A stretch of 64,000 nt of DNA from Thermoplasmatota archaeon. GTDB taxonomy: Archaea > Thermoplasmatota > Penumbrarchaeia > JASLWR01. Below are positions 34,853 to 50,200 of the stretch, piece after piece. The position numbers and the translations under genes were made by a program. The notes under the pieces are model-generated. The model was not told where the DNA came from, ran no database searches, and saw nothing but the letters and a program-made list of their open reading frames with translations. The stretch covers positions 56,089 through 120,088 of the forward strand of contig JASLWR010000003.1 in the NCBI GenBank assembly GCA_030740765.1, written 5' to 3'. The first letter of the stretch is position 1; each line of letters starts with the position of its first letter.

Positions 34853-35065
34853 TTTTTCACTGTTAGATATTAATGAAATCCTTTGGCTTGAAGGCCCAGT
34901 AATTCAGTTTTTCCACGAAAAAAATCGGTCCAAATTAACAAATTTGGCATATTTAAAATTTATGTAGTGTTTCGGCCGATATAATCCATTCGACCATGTG
35001 GCCTAACGGAACAAATAGAAGAGATTTTCTTTATAAATTGTTATCTATCTTGGAATAATCTACCG

Positions 35066-35090
35066 CATATTATTATATTATATTGGTAAT
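35066..35090 (+). promoter_or_regulatory. Possible promoter of the giant gene
   Basis: An A/T run TATTATTATATTATATTGG lies about 160 bases before the ATG at 35243. If it is the TATA box, the message has a 5' leader of about 140 bases. No strong Shine-Dalgarno sequence precedes either candidate start. The leader contains an ATG at 35122 opening a 17-codon frame (MMKILTAVRILPSGWKSHGK). The rest of 34853-35233 holds no gene. Confidence 0.3.
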
Positions 35091-35242
35091 AGAGCAGAAT
35101 TACCTGAAATTAGGCCAATTATGATGAAGATTCTAACTGCTGTGAGGATTCTCCCTTCAGGGTGGAAATCCCATGGTAAATAATCCACAAAATAATTCCT
35201 CACCCAACTCTCAAAGTCACCCAACAGACCGAAGTGTTGACC

Positions 35243-38200
35243 ATGACCAATGGATACGAGAAAAAAAATAGATCGCGCTCCCCACCAAAGAGGCGTAAAG
35301 AGACCATTCTGATCGATGACCAATGGCTAACCCGAGATCAGATCGCGACCAAGATACAGGAAATGATGGCTGCGGGCAACACCAAAATTGGAAAATGGGC
35401 CGATGCCCTGGATAACCTAGATGCCAGGCTTATGGTAAAGGCCGAGAATAAACTCGAGGAAGCCACAGGGTACTTGAAAGATAACAAAGACATCATCGAG
35501 GACATTTCCAATATCAAAGATCATATTGGCAAAGCAAGGGGATTTTTGGGTGAGAAACAATACGAAACTTCTCTGGATGAGTCCTTTGAGGTGATCGATC
35601 GGATCGATGGAATCCGACACGAACGGTACTCCTCGGAAGTTGGTGAACTCCTTAATGAGATCGAGGAAATGGTGAACGAGAATCGTGAGATGGGGATGGA
35701 TGTTTCGATAACGGTCTCCATTATCAACAAAACACGCAACTTGCTTGCGAAGAAGGAATATGAGGAGGCACTGGAGCTGAGCCAGTCCACCGGGGAACTA
35801 GTTCGCAGCACACAGAAGGAATTTCTGAAGAACAAGGCCACCTCCCAGCTATCCAGGATAAAAAGGTCCCTGGATGAGACCCGGAGTCTTGGTCTCGTAA
35901 CAGATGATATCGAAACCCGCTTTACCACTCTCAATGAGCATTATGATAGAGAAGAATTCAGGGATTTTTTGGAACTGGCAGGTGGAATGGAAACAGTTCT
36001 CAAGGAGACCAAGGATCGAAAGAACGCGGAGCTTTTAAATTTGGAACTCCAGGAATTCATATCGCTTACGGAAAAAGCCCGGGAGATCGGGGTTGGAATT
36101 GATAAGGAACGAAGTGTTGCATCCCGTGTTGACGAGCTGATTCAGGAGGAAGGGTATATCTCGGCCATCAATACAATAAAGGGCCAGAAAAAATCTCTTG
36201 AGGACAGAATGAGAATCCGCAGGAGAAGGAACTGTACCCAGAGATTACGAAAAGCATCGAGAGAACTCACGGATTTTCAGAAGGAAGCCAAGACTGCTTT
36301 TCCAGACATGCAGGAGTGCCGGGATCTGGCCTTTGATGCTCTCGAAAAGGAAGATTATAATGATGCAGAAAAGAATCTGGACCGGTTCTATGAAGCATGG
36401 GATCAGCACAAACTTGAGCTTCGGCTAGCAGGATGCACAAGTGAGCTTACGGAGAGGTTAAGGGAAATTGATGCTATTACTCTATTGAATATTGATCTGC
36501 CCGACGCGGCGGATATAATATCACGAGCTAGGGATGGCATATCCTCCAATGATTTTGAGTCGGTGGATGCCAGCATCTCAGAATTAGATTCCATTATAAG
36601 TGAGGCAAAGGGAGACCGAGCAGGGGAACTGGCTGCTGACCAGATGGAAACGAGCAGAGAACTGCTGGCCCAGATGAAAGAAAAAGGAATCGATGTGAAT
36701 GAGCTTGAAGCGATCATGGAGGAAGCGGGGGAAGCACTGGCCGGGAGCGATAATCTCAAAGCGTATAGCCTGGCAATGGAAGTGGAGGCAGGACTAACAG
36801 TTGCAAAGACCGGTGCCTTGAAGAAGGCTACCTCAAAGCTTCTCGATGAAGTGAAAATACTGCAAACCAGGGCCACGGAACTGTGGCTTGACATGGGGGA
36901 CGTGCCCGAAAAGGCGGACGAGGCCAAGAACCGATTTGAAGATGGGGATTACAGTGGGGCAAAGAAACTTTCGGAGGAGGTCCGGACCAGACTTACAAGG
37001 ATGCTCAATGAAAAACAACTGGAGATATATCAGTTCCGGTTTGATGAGCTGTCGGGCATGTCCCACAAGGCCCGTGAGATGAAGGTGGACATATCCCACG
37101 AACTGGACCGGATGTCGGAGATCGAGAAACTTGGGAATGATGAAGATTATGATGAAGCGATAGAGATTATAAAGGATTGTAAAAAAGTTGTCGAAAAGAA
37201 GATGAGGGATCATGAAGCCACGGCAAATGAAAAACAGCTTGAAAAAGCAGAGGATGAATTACTAGCTCTTGAGAAGGCAACGGGCAGGCAATTCGAAGAC
37301 CTCGGTGGGCTGCTGGATATGGTATCCTCGGCCCTTGACGATGGGGATTACAGCAAAATGAGCGGCATACTGGATGATTTTTATCGAATTAAAAGTGGGT
37401 ACGACGCTGAATATGCCAGGGAAAAATATACCGCGCAGGTGGAAAGGGTAACGAATGAAGTTGAATCGCTGAAAATTCTTGAAATCGACCTGGATGACGC
37501 GTTTTCCTTGGTAAAAAAGGCGGAAGACATGCTTTCAGAAGAGAATTTCGATGTTCTGGAAGATATTTTGCCTGAGTTGGGCCAACTCTTAGAACACATC
37601 CGAACGAAACGGGTCAAAAAGAAGACCGGACTGATCGTAAAAGAGATCAATATATTGTTCAAAAGATTGATGGAGAGGGGAACCGAACTCGATTCGGACA
37701 AGGAACTTTTCAATGAGATAGTTCATGCGATAAAGGCCAATGATTATCCGAAAGCATGCAAACTTGCCATAAATAGCAAGAGATTGTTGTTGAAAAAGGA
37801 CAAAAGGTATACTTCAAAAGAGGTGGGGACGAGGGTTAAGGAAGCCAAAGACCTGTTCGAGAAAATGAAGGATCAAACTCATCTTGACCCGCAAAGAGTA
37901 GATGAATTCAAAAGTATACTCAAGACCGTCGAAGCCCACCTGGAAGCCAACGAACTTGATAGGGGCCAGGAGGCATTGAGTGAACTCACCGACGCTGAAG
38001 AGGAGATGGTAGGTGAGATGAACAAAGCGGAGGAGATATCTTCGTTACAGGATAAGGTAAATGAGCTCGTGGGAAATGCTGAAAAACTTTCCATTGATAT
38101 AGAAGACGAGAATGGCTATCTGGACGAAACAGATGGATTACTGGCGAATTATGAACTGGACGGAACGATCCCGCTTTTAAAAGAGGTTTACGAGTCACTG

Positions 38201-41200
38201 TTGAGCAAGATCGGCCTGTGGCAGCGCGACGAGTGCAAGGCCGCTATCGAAGAAGCACAGACCCGTTTAGAAGAGTGCGAGGACATTATGGAAGACCGCT
38301 CCATGATGGTTTCACGGCTTGATCGGGCCCGTCAGCATCTTGAAGCCGAGGAATTCGATTTATCTCTGGAATTGTCTCATGAAATTCTCAAGGAGATAGA
38401 GGGAACGAGAGTGGAGCAGTGGGAAAATGAGATACGGGAACTGCTACGTAGTTCTGACAAACTGATTAAAGAGACCCAGGAAATGGGTGGCGATACTGCC
38501 CGGGTGGAAGCGATATATTACAAGGCCACCTATTACCTCGAAAAGCGCGATCACGAAAATGGAAAAAAATACGCCTCTATGGCTCTGGACCGTGCGATGA
38601 AGGGCAGAATGGCTCTTGATACTAGCGCTGCGGCAGTGCTCGTGGATGAAATAAGGGCCATAAGGGACGAGGCGGAGAGTAAAGATATTGAAACGGATGT
38701 TCTGGATCGCTTGGTCTCGGAAGCGGAGGGCCATGTTGAGGAAGCAAGACAGGAAGAAATAACTGTACTTCTTGCCAGAGCAAGAGAGGAATCCAGGAAA
38801 GCGGAGGTTTCCGCTTTGCTGAGAAGAATGCGGGAGTTGATTGAAAAGGGAGTCGGGCTCTGGATCGACGTGGATGATTATAAAGTTACTGTGGAAGAAG
38901 CGGAGGAAGCTTATGAAAAGGGCGATTTCGATCTGGCCGCGAATCTTGCCGGTGATACGGTAAATGCTCTCGCCAAGCTGATAAATTCCACCTTCAGGGA
39001 AAAGATGGAACTGCAGGGAAAAAAGATGGTTTCGCTTCTCAAGAAAACAGAAAACCTGGGCTTGGACACAAGAGACGAGTCGAGGATGCTGTCAGGCATT
39101 AGGAAGATGAAAGAGGAGGGAAGGTACGAGGAGGCCACCAACGTGCTTCTCGAAGCAATTTCCTCTCTCGAGAGAAAGAATGATCTTCAAGCCCTGGAGA
39201 GCGCTAGGGAAGGATTGGAAGAACTGGAGAAGACAGCCGGCCTTGAGACGGATGACCTCAACACACTGATGGAGAAAGCGGATAAAGCACTTAGCAAGGG
39301 AAATAGAAAGGGTTTTGCAAAGATACTTGACGATTTTCATAGTGGAAAGGAGAGATTTGTGCGAAGTCTATCGCTGAAAAAATATTCCAGCGAGATAACT
39401 GATATCGAGACGCAGTTGGATGAGTTCGAAGGGGTCGGCCTTGACGTATCGGTTCCAAGAAATATCCTGGGAGAGGTGGAAGAAGCATTGACGGGAAACC
39501 GTTTGGACGATGCAAAGGAAGGTCTTTCGCGCCTGAACGATATCATGAAGGACATCCGTTTAGTGAAGATCCAAGATCTGGCATGGGAAAATTTCGGCAA
39601 GGCCGAAGAGTCTATCGAGGAGACCCTGGCTCTTCATATCGATGTGTCGGATGGTAGACAGCTTCTGCGGCAGGCGAGACGAGCCATGAGGCAGGGAGAT
39701 TACATTAAAGGTACCAGCATCTCATCGGAGGTACGCGAACTCTGTGAAAGATTAAGAAAAGAGGGCGAGGGCGAAGAACATTCTTTAAAAATAGGCAAGG
39801 CCCGCCAATTTCTTGAAAAGCTTCGGAAATTTGACTTTCTGCCGGCCCGCTTATCTTTGGATATGGAAAGGGCGGTGGAGGCAGCAGAGGTGGCGCAAGA
39901 CGCAGGGAAAACCGATGAACTGCGGCAACGGATCGATGATATCAAAAAACTTGAAACGGCCACCAGGGATGATATCGAAAAGATTAAGGACGCCCGGGCA
40001 AAGCTGGACGAGCTGAAAACCCTGCTTGAAGAAGCCACACGGCAAGAAATTGATATCACGGACGATAAAGAAGACATGGAAGAGGCAGGAGAGCTGCTTA
40101 ACGAGGAGAACTTCCAGGAGCTCTTTGCTCTCCTGAAGGACATACAAGGATCTCTCACTGAAAAGATCGAGGCAGTGGAAGAGAAAAAGGCAGTTGCCGC
40201 CTTAAAGGAGGCGGGAGAGGCATTCGAGAATTATCGGGAAACCCTCCGGGATACCGAAGTAGTGGAAACTCGCATGGCTGAGATCAAGGAGCTGCTGGAC
40301 GGGAGAAGATTTGAGGAAGCGCGGTCAATTTCGGAAGATCTGATAAATTCCATGGAAGTCAGCAGGGAGAAGACGCACCGGGAAGAACTTGAAGCGGCCC
40401 TGGACCGACTCTGGGAATACATCTCGGAAAACGAGAAATTGGGTATCGATACCTCGAGAGCGGAAGGCTTGTTCTACAAGTCCAAATACTTCACTGAAAA
40501 GAGCGATTATGAGAATGCCAACATATCCATGAATGCGGCAAAGGACAAGGCCGAGGAAGGACGAAAGGAGTACGAGAGGGAGCATGCGAGCGCCTCCATG
40601 GAAGAAGTGGAGAACTTAATGACCGCGGAAGCAGGTCTCGGGATCGATTTTTCCAGCACGGAAGAGGAAATGGACGAGGCCAACGATCTTTTCGACCAGG
40701 GGAAATACCGTAAATCCTGGAAATTGGCCGAGGAAATTATGGCCGATCTCACTGAAAGGATAACCGGCAGATATCTGGAGCTTATATCTCAGGGAAAGGA
40801 AGCCCTGAATTCCCTCATAAATAAAGGTAAGGGGCTAGGGGCGGAAATGGAAGAGGGGATCGCAAGGTTACCTGCGGTGGACGAACTGAGGGATGAAAGT
40901 GAATATCGAAAAGCTCTCGAGCAGATAGTGGACATAAGGGCCTTGACCGAAAGGCAGATAGCGGCGCGTCTTGTCATAATCAATTCCGATAAGCTGGAGG
41001 ATGCCCTGGCGGAACTGCAAGAGCTAGAAGAAGAATCCGGGAATAAATACGAAGATCTTCATGGGACCTTGGCGGATGCCCGAAAGGCATTCGAGGGAGC
41101 CGATTACGACGAATTAGATTCTATTCTGGCTGAGTTCGGGGATGCGAGAGCCGAACATAATGCTGTCTATCTGGTGGGGAAATACTCCCTCGGAGCCGAT

Positions 41201-44200
41201 GAACTGGAATCAGTTGTTGCGGACCTTACAAAACTCGGGTTGGATATGGCCGAGACCTCCGATATATCAAGTGAAATTCGTGAGAGCATAGAGGACCGTG
41301 ATTTCAATGCAGTCACGAAGGGATTGGAAGAGCTGGGTCGTGAGATCACCGATGCAAGTAATGAAAAAGCAAAGATGCGAGCCAAGGAAGTCATAGGGGT
41401 CACAAACAAGCTTTTCACAGAGATGAAGAAGCTGGCCGTGGACGTAAAAAGAGAGAACAAGATGTTCAAGGAGGTACTGGTGGCAGTAAGAAACCGGGAT
41501 TACGTGCAGGGCATCAGGCTTACTCTGGAGGCAAAGGAAGGGTTATTGCATGCCAAACGTGAACATTACCGTGAAAAATCATCCGAAACAATAGGCACCG
41601 TGGAGGCTTCAATAGACGAAGGGCGCGAATTGAACATCGATGTCACCAGGGTGGAAGAGCTGCACGGGGATGCCATGGAGCTTTATGGGGAAGAGGATTA
41701 CGAGGAAGCTTTCAAAATGATAGACGAGGCACTATCGACCTACGGGAGAGATAGAAAGATCTATTTCCGAGATAAGGCGGGGGAATCCATGGAGCTGCTG
41801 GAATCATTGATGAACCAGGCTGGGGGACTATGGATCGACGTGGATGATTTCCAGGATATCTATGAAGAGGTGAAAGGTGATTATGACGAGGAGAGATACG
41901 AAGAAATACTTGAAAAGGCCGAGGGTGCAAATTCCGATCTCACTGTTTCAATAGAGGAGAAATTACTGGAAAATATTGGGACGAAGACCGGGGAACTGGT
42001 AAAAATTATGGAGGAAGCTCGGGGTTTGGATGTGGATACGGGACCCGAGCGAGAGCTTCTTTCGGATGTTGATGAACTAAAAGAGGAAAAAAAATACACG
42101 AATATTATCGATCTGTTGGATGACAGCAGGAACTCCATCGAGGAAAAAATTGCTGCAAGATTGAGAGAGATCAATTCCGATAAACTTGGAAATATGCGGA
42201 AGGAACTGGAAGCCTTCGAGGATGAGACCGGCGAGGATCATGATGATCTATGGAAATTCTTCGAATCGGCCGAAAAGGCTTTTAACGAGTCGGATTACCG
42301 TACCCAGGATTCCATAATCAAGGAGTTCGGAAAGGCGAAAGCCGATCATTATCGTCAGTACCTAGCGGAAAAATATGATAAGAAAGCACGTGAACTCCTT
42401 GACGAATCCGAAGAACTGGAAGAGCTTGGACTCGATCTTGCAGCGGCAGGAGAACTCCTCGAAACAGTTCAAGAGAACGTCGAAAATTTCGACTTTAGCG
42501 GAACCGAGGCAACCATTGATAATATCAAGGATATACTTGAGAACGCCAGAACGGAACAAGCCAAGGAACTTGCCAAAGAACATTTTATCGTAACGAAGAA
42601 ACTACTGGGGGAACTGAAGGGAAAAGAGGTGGATTTGACAGAAGAGAACAAAGCGTTTCGGCTTGCTATTGCAGCCATCAAATCCAAGGACTTCGTCACC
42701 GCCTGGCGCTTGACGAGGCAGGCCGAGGAGATGGCTAGAACCGCCAGGGGAACATATTACCGGGAGATTGCGGAGGCGGAGCTGGAGTGGTCAAAGGATA
42801 TGGTGATCGAGGGAGTGGATCTGGACCTGGATATGGAGTTAATTCACGAATGTCTTGAAAAGGCCGAGGAATATTACGAAGGGGGGGAATATGAAAAATC
42901 AATTCATTCTGTGGGAGAAGCACGTTCGGATTTCCAGGAAAAACGTACTGCGTACTGGAAAGAGAGGGCGGATGAGGCCCTGGATGCTGTCCGGAATAAA
43001 ACGAAGGAGGGGTTCGAGCTGGGCCTGGAAATGGATGATGTGAGGACTCTGTTAACGGATGCCGAATCATATTTCGAAGGAGCTGACTATGAAGAGGCGA
43101 TACAATTAACTCGAGAGGCGGAGGATAAATTCACTGCCCTGCGTACTGATCATTACAGGGAGCAAGGTCGTACAAGCATTGCCCTGCTGGATGACCTGCT
43201 GGGAGAAGGAAGCGAGCTCGGATTGGACACTGCTGGGATACAGGAAACCCATGGTCTCGTGTCCTCCTTTTTCGACCAGGGGCATTATGAGCGCGCCATT
43301 GACGTTGCGGAGCAGGCACAAAAGGAATATCAAAAGCTGCGGCAAACCCACTTCAGGGAAAACACTGACGCAGTCCTCGAGGTACTGAAAAAGATGATCG
43401 GCGAGGCCTCCGAATTCGACGTGGATATCTCCGCAGTGAAGGAAAACCTGCGAAACATCCGTTCTTTGTACGAACAGGAGAAGTTTCAGGAGACTTTTGA
43501 ATTGAGTGAGAAATCCCGACGAGAACTCCGAGGGGATATAGATAGTGAACAGCTTTCTCGTCTGAGTGACGAGCTCTCGGGACTGGAAGAGGAGATGGAG
43601 AGAGCTCGGGGGATTGATGCGGACATAAATGGCGAAGAAGAGGGTTTGTCCTCTGTGGAGGAAATGAAAGCGGAAGGCAGCTACCGGGATTGCATTGGGA
43701 GGGTAAAGGAAATCCGCGCTGCCACCAATAAAAAGTATGATTTAAAAGTGGCTGAGATCAATGCAGGAAAGCTGGAAGAGGCCATGAATTCTCTCGAAAA
43801 CTTCATTGAAGAGACCGGGGGCGAGTATCCCGGTCTGGATGAACTGACTGCCTCTGCCGGAAAGGCTTTGGAAGAAATGGACTATGCCTCCTTCGAAGAA
43901 GTGCTGGAACGGTTCCGAACTGCAAAGAAAGTGGAGAATCAAAAATATCTTTTTACAAAATACGAAGGCGAGACCAAGGAACTGGAAAGCGAGATGCCAC
44001 CCCTCGTGGAGCTTGGCTTGGGCCTTTCCAATACGGCGGAACTGGTGGCCTCTGCCCGGGAACATATGGAATCCAACGAATTCGAAAAAGTAGTGGAGGC
44101 CCTGGCCGGTATCCGGGCAGGGTTGGCAGAGGCCAGGAACGTAGGTGCCAAGGACCTGGCAAAGAAACATTTTCTCTCCACAAAGGCATTTTTGGGACAA

Positions 44201-47200
44201 TTGAGGGAACTGGGTATTGTTGTGGAGGAGTTCGATATAATATTCACTAAGGCTATCGGTGCAATAAAAGGCAGGGATTTCGTAACATCATGCCAGTTAT
44301 TCTTTGAAGCACAGGAGTCAATGGTCGAAGCTCGTCGGGAGTATTACCGAGAAAACACTGAAGAGACTGTTGGCACCATTAAAAAATTGATGGATGAGGC
44401 TGCCGAACTAGAGCTAAATACTGAAACATTCACCGAGCTGGATGATAGAGTGAGGGAGAGTTACGAGGAAGGGGAATTCGAGGAAGCGCACGGGCTGGCC
44501 GTGGAATGCAGCACTGGGCTTCGAGAAGCGGTCAACGCTGAACTCGTCAATATAATCGAAGGGAAGGCGAGTGAGTTCGAAGGACTTGCAGATGCAGCAC
44601 GGAATATCGATGCCGATCTGGAAGCTGAAAAGGGACGCCTCGTTGAAACTGCCCGACTGAGAGAGAAGGAACGATTCAGGGAAATCATCGCAATACTGGA
44701 GGAAGCTATCTCATTGGCATCCCTGAAGATCGAAAAAAGGACCTTTGAGATGAATGAGGAAAAGATCAAGGGGGCAAAGGAGGCCCTCGAAGAGTTAGAA
44801 TTCGAAACCGGAGAAAATTATCCAGACCTGCATTCCCTGCTCGAAGAGGCCGGGAAAGCTTTGGCCGAGAAGGACTACTCTGACTTGGGCGCTCGCTTAC
44901 TTGAATTCGGTGATACAAGGGAAAGGCTCTATATCTCGCATCTTGTGGAAAGCTACAACGAGAGAATAGCTGCGGTGGAAGAAGAGTTGGGAGCGATTCG
45001 GGAAGCCGGTATCGAAGTGCCTGACACAGGGGAATTGTCCGGAACGGCAAGGGAGGCCATCAACGGACTGAGATTTGATGATGCCAAAGAGATCCTGGAA
45101 GAATTGGACGAGATCATCGATGATGCAAAGAGGGTCAAGGCAAAACAGATCGCCAAATCCAACTTCACGGAAACGAACAAACTGTTAACGAAACTGAAGA
45201 GGCTCGGAATCGATCTTACCAGCGAGGAGAAAGTGTTCCGTGAGATACTGGGAGCTATAAAATCCCGCGACTTCCTGAAAAGTATACAGCTGACACGGGG
45301 AGTCCGAGATAAACTTGACACGGTGAAAAGGGAACATTCAAGAAAACGGGCCGTGGAGGCCATCCAGAGTCTGGAGGGGATGCTTGGAGACGCGGGAAAG
45401 CGTATCACCGATGTCATTTCTGTGGAAAAGATACACAATAAGGCAATGGAACATTTTGAGGAAGAGGATTTCGATAACGCTCTCCTGATGGTGGGTCAGG
45501 CGAAACAGGAGTACGAGGAAAAACGGAAGGAGTTCCAGAGTGAGATGTTGACCGGCTCCATGGACCGGCTTCAGGACCTTATCTCCGATGCCAGAGAACT
45601 GGATATCGACATTGGCAACTCCGAAAGGAACCTGGATGAGATGAAGAGGGACTTCGCAAACGAGAAATTCGATTCGGCGGAAGAACTGGCTGGCGACAGC
45701 ATTGCAGGGCTCGAAAGCACCATTGAGAAACGGTATCTAGTAATTATAGAGGAGCGGGGTGGTGAGCTCACCAGGGCCATGGAAGAGGGACTTGGCCTGG
45801 GCGTTGATATGAAGGTCGAGAAGGAACGACTCTCTGCCATCACGGATCTGAGGGCAGAAAAACAGTACAAGGAGATTATTGTAATACTGGAAGAATGCGG
45901 GGAGGCCGTCACCAGTGGCATAGCAGACCGAAGACTCGAGCAGTACATGGGAAATCTCAGGGAGAATCAGGATTCGCTTGAAGGGTTCCGGGAGGAGACC
46001 GGAGAAGCCTACGAGGACCTGGATTCGCTTCTAGATTCGGCCCGGACTGCCCTGGACAGAGAAGACTACGAGGCGATGGAAGGATTCATTGAAGAGTTCA
46101 AAACGACAAAGGAATCACATAACAACCGCTACGTGGCCAATGGATACGCAGAAAGGTTTGGAGAACTGGAGCAAGTGGCCGGAGAACTCGAAGAACTTGG
46201 CCTGTCTCTTGCGGAAGCCCTTGATTTACTGATGGTAGCTAAGGAGAATGCCGCAGCTTTCGAATTCGACGGGATCGAAGCGAAACTATCGGATATCGAG
46301 GCCATGGTGGAACGTGCCAGGTCCGTGGATGCCAAGAAACTAGCAAGGAAACATTTCATCAGTTCAAAAGAACTAATTTCAGAGATGAAGACCACCGGAG
46401 TGGGTCTGGAGGAGGAGAACCGGCTGTTCAGAGAGGCTGTTACAGCAATCAAGGCAGGAGAGTTCGTAAAGGGTGCCCGATTGACCCAACGATCGGAAAA
46501 ACTACTTCGGGAAAAGCGAGAACATTATTATATTGAGGCCACTGAAACGGAACTGGAAACGGTGGATGGCTTCATCACAGAGGCCCGAGAGCTTGGTCTT
46601 TCAATGGACGAAATTGTTGAAAGCACCAGAGAGGCCAGGGAATTTCTCGACGAGCGTCTCTATCCCCAGGCACTGACGCTTTCCCGAGCCACAGCCGCAG
46701 CGCTTCGAGAGATACTGGCCGCTAGAATGATGGAGATTCTGAATGATGAAAAGGGCATACTCGGCTCCAAAATGGATGCCGCCCGGAATCTGGGAATCGA
46801 TATCGAGAGTGTAATGAACGCCGTAAATATGGCTGAAGAGTGCCGGGAAGCAGGAGATCTCCGAAAGGCCATCGAGCTTCTGAGGAATGAAATGCCTGGC
46901 CTTGACGAGGCCATGAAAGGCCGTACCAGGGAAATAAAGGAGCGGGCGGTGGAAGACGCCAGGAAAAACCTCGCGGCCTTTGTGGAAATTACAGGTACGG
47001 ATTATCCTGATCTGGAAGGTTTCATCGAAAAAGCCGCCATGTCGTTTGAGGATAACAACTACGAGGAAACCGACGAACACCTCGGTATGTTCAGCGAAGC
47101 AATGGCGGCGTACGAAAGGGAACTGAAGGCGGAAAATTATCGCATTGAACTCCGTGCAAAAGAACCCGAGATCGCGGCAATAACGGATGTGGGTATCGAA

Positions 47201-50200
47201 CTGACCGACATCTTCGAACTGGTGTCACGGGCAGCGGAACTCATCTCCCGCCATGATTTCGAAACGCTGGAGGAGACATTGGCTCTGATAGACGCAGGGA
47301 TCGAGGAAGCCCGGAAGGTGACCGCGAAAGATGCCGCGAAGGAGAGAATCACCGCGGCAAAGGAGCTTTTCGATAAACTGATGGTAACAGGCCTTGAACT
47401 CCGTGAGGAAAAAGCACTATTTGGCGAAGTTCTTTCTCTAATAAAAGAAGGTGACTTCGTTAAAGCCTGCAAAATGGCCGATGGAGCCAACGAAATGCTG
47501 GGCCAACGAGAAAAGGAATATCAGAGGACCAGGGCTGAGGAAGCCCTGATGGATGCAGAGGCCGCTCTTGCAGAGATAAGGGAACTGGATCTTGAAGCTG
47601 CCAAAGTGGAGAAATCTCTGGGTGAAGCGAGAGTGTTCTATGAATGGAAGGATTATCTCAAATCGGAGGAAACGGCACGTGCAACAGTGGAAAGGGCGGA
47701 ATTTCTCAAAGAAGAATATAGGAAGAAAAGGGTATTTGTGATGATCGAGGGGGTGGAGGAAGCACTTAAGGAAGGTGTGGAGCTGGGTATCGATATCTCT
47801 TCCATGGCGGTGGAGATTGCCGACGCCTACGGTCTGGTGAACGAGGGGAACCTCGAGGAGGCCGAACGCCTGGCCCTGGAGACCAAAGATCTTTTCCTGA
47901 CCGCGAGAAAACAGGGTATGGAGGAGAAAACCACAAGCTCATTTGAAACGGCGAGAAATCTGATGGAAAATGCCGTGGAGCTCGGCCTGGATACAGTTTC
48001 CATCGAAACAATGTTGGAATACGCCAATATACATTTTGAAGACGAGGAGTACGAAAGCGCACTGGAACTTATCACACAGTCCAATGAAACGCTTGTGGAT
48101 ATGATAGGCGGTAGGGAACTGGAGAAGGCCGATTCCGAGATCGCAGGGACCGAGAGTCTGATGGAGGAGGCCGGGAAGTATTCGGTGGATGTTGGTGAAT
48201 ACCTCGACAGACTAACCCGTATGAAGAAACTCAGGAACGATGGCGCTTACAGTGAGATAATCTCCATTGGAAAGGAGATCAGGGAATCCCTTTCGGGGAA
48301 AATCGACCTTAGCAGAAAGGAGATCAATTCGCAACGGCTGTCCGAGGGCGAGGTGAAATTGGAAGAGCTCGCCAGAGAGACGGGCATGGATCAACCGGGT
48401 ATGAGTGAAACTCTGAATGCCGCCCGGGAGGCCCTTGAAATGGGGGATCACGAGGCGGTTGAAGGGAAATTACACGAATTCGATGAATTGATGAAGGAGA
48501 GCCACCAGATGCAGTTGCTTTCCGCTTATTCCGAACGCTTGGATAAGGTTTCCGCTGACATGGTGGCACTTGGCGAAGCTGGTATCGACGTAGTCGCAAC
48601 CGAAGAACTTTTGGCAAATGTCAGGTCCGACCTGAACGCTCGGAGATTCGAGGCCGTGGACACATCAATTGAGAAAATTGAATCCACTGTCCACGAGGCG
48701 AGCACGATAACAGCAAGAAAACTGGCCAAGGAATATGCAGGGGGGGCTATGAAGCTATTCACTTTCCTGGGAGGCCATGGAATTGATCTACAAGAAGAGA
48801 AAGCTCTTTTCAGTGAGGTGCGGGCCCATGTGATTTCGGAGAGATTCATCGATGCATGTCACCTGCTCATACGAATAAGATCAAAACTGAAGACTACCGA
48901 GGAGAACTATTACGTCGAACAAGCCGGACTGGCTCTCCAGGGTATCGCAAGGAGCATGTCGGAAGCTCGGGAGCTGGAACTCGACGTTGGTGATCTGGAA
49001 CCGATAGAATCGGAAGCCAGAGCCGCACGCGACTCGGGGCTTTTCCAAGAAGCCCTGGAACACTCTGCCTTCATAAAGGAGAAGTTGGGAAGCAGGATCG
49101 GTGAGGTACGATGGGAGACCGTGGTGGCCGAACTCACTTCACTGGAACCGGTTTTGGAAGAGGTTCGGGCCATGTCTATGGATATTGGTGAAGAGTCCGC
49201 CATGATTTCGGAGATCGAAGCCCTTAAAGGTGGGTGGAAATTCCGTGAGGCACTTGAGATCATTGCCGAAGTAAAGCGTTCCCTGTGGGAAAAGACCGAA
49301 GATATGAACCGTTTGGACAAGCAAGAAAAGATCGATGCTGCGGCCCGGTCCCTATCCGAGCTGGAAGGTATGACCGGGAAAGTTTATGACGAACTTCATG
49401 GACATTTGAGTGCCTCATCGAGAGCTATCGAGGAAGGTGACCATGCTGCGGTGGCCTCAATACTGGAAGAGTTCCATTCCGCCCGAGACTCCTGCGAGAG
49501 GAGCTATTTGGGCGACTCCTACGGCCAAAGGTTTGAAGCGTTCGAAGAAGAATTGGCACGAATGCTTGCAGTGGGTATTGAACTTTCGGAGGCTGTCGAA
49601 TTCATTGCAGAGATAAAAGAGAACATCTCGTCAGGGAACCTGGATCGAACCGATGAAGGTTTGGCAGTGCTGGGAAAACTGCTGGAAGAAGCCAGGGGCG
49701 AGGGTGCGAAGGAGATGGCAAGAACGCTATTCGCAGAGACGAAACAAATGATGATAGAGATGAAGGAATCGGGGGTGGGAACGGAAAATGTGGATGGAAC
49801 ATTCCGCCAGGCTGTTGTTTCCATCAAGAACGGGGAGTTCCTGGCGGGCTGCGAACTTCTTCTCGCATGCCGAAAGACGATTTCCATGTCTCTCGAGGCA
49901 TACTACGAGGAGCGGGCCCACAGTGCTATGGCGGTCACGGACGAGCTACTTAGCGAAGCCGTGGGTATGAGTATCGAGCTGGACGACGTGCTCGGATTGA
50001 TCGAGAACAGCCGGAATCTCCTGGTGGACGAGGATTTCAGGGAATCCCATGAAATATCGAGTCAGGCCGTGGCGCTGGTAAAAGAGCGTATACGTCAGAG
50101 ATGGGAATACCTCCTATCTGAAAAGACTGAAGAGGTAAACCGGATTGTCCAGGAGTCAATGGAATTTGGCATAGAGGTCCGAGAGGAACTGGGGCGATTG

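Noticed and set aside
35122..35175. Short frame in the leader of the giant gene (17 codons) as a regulatory leader peptide
   Set aside because: There is no ribosome-binding site and no conserved feature; it is noted only as part of the leader.
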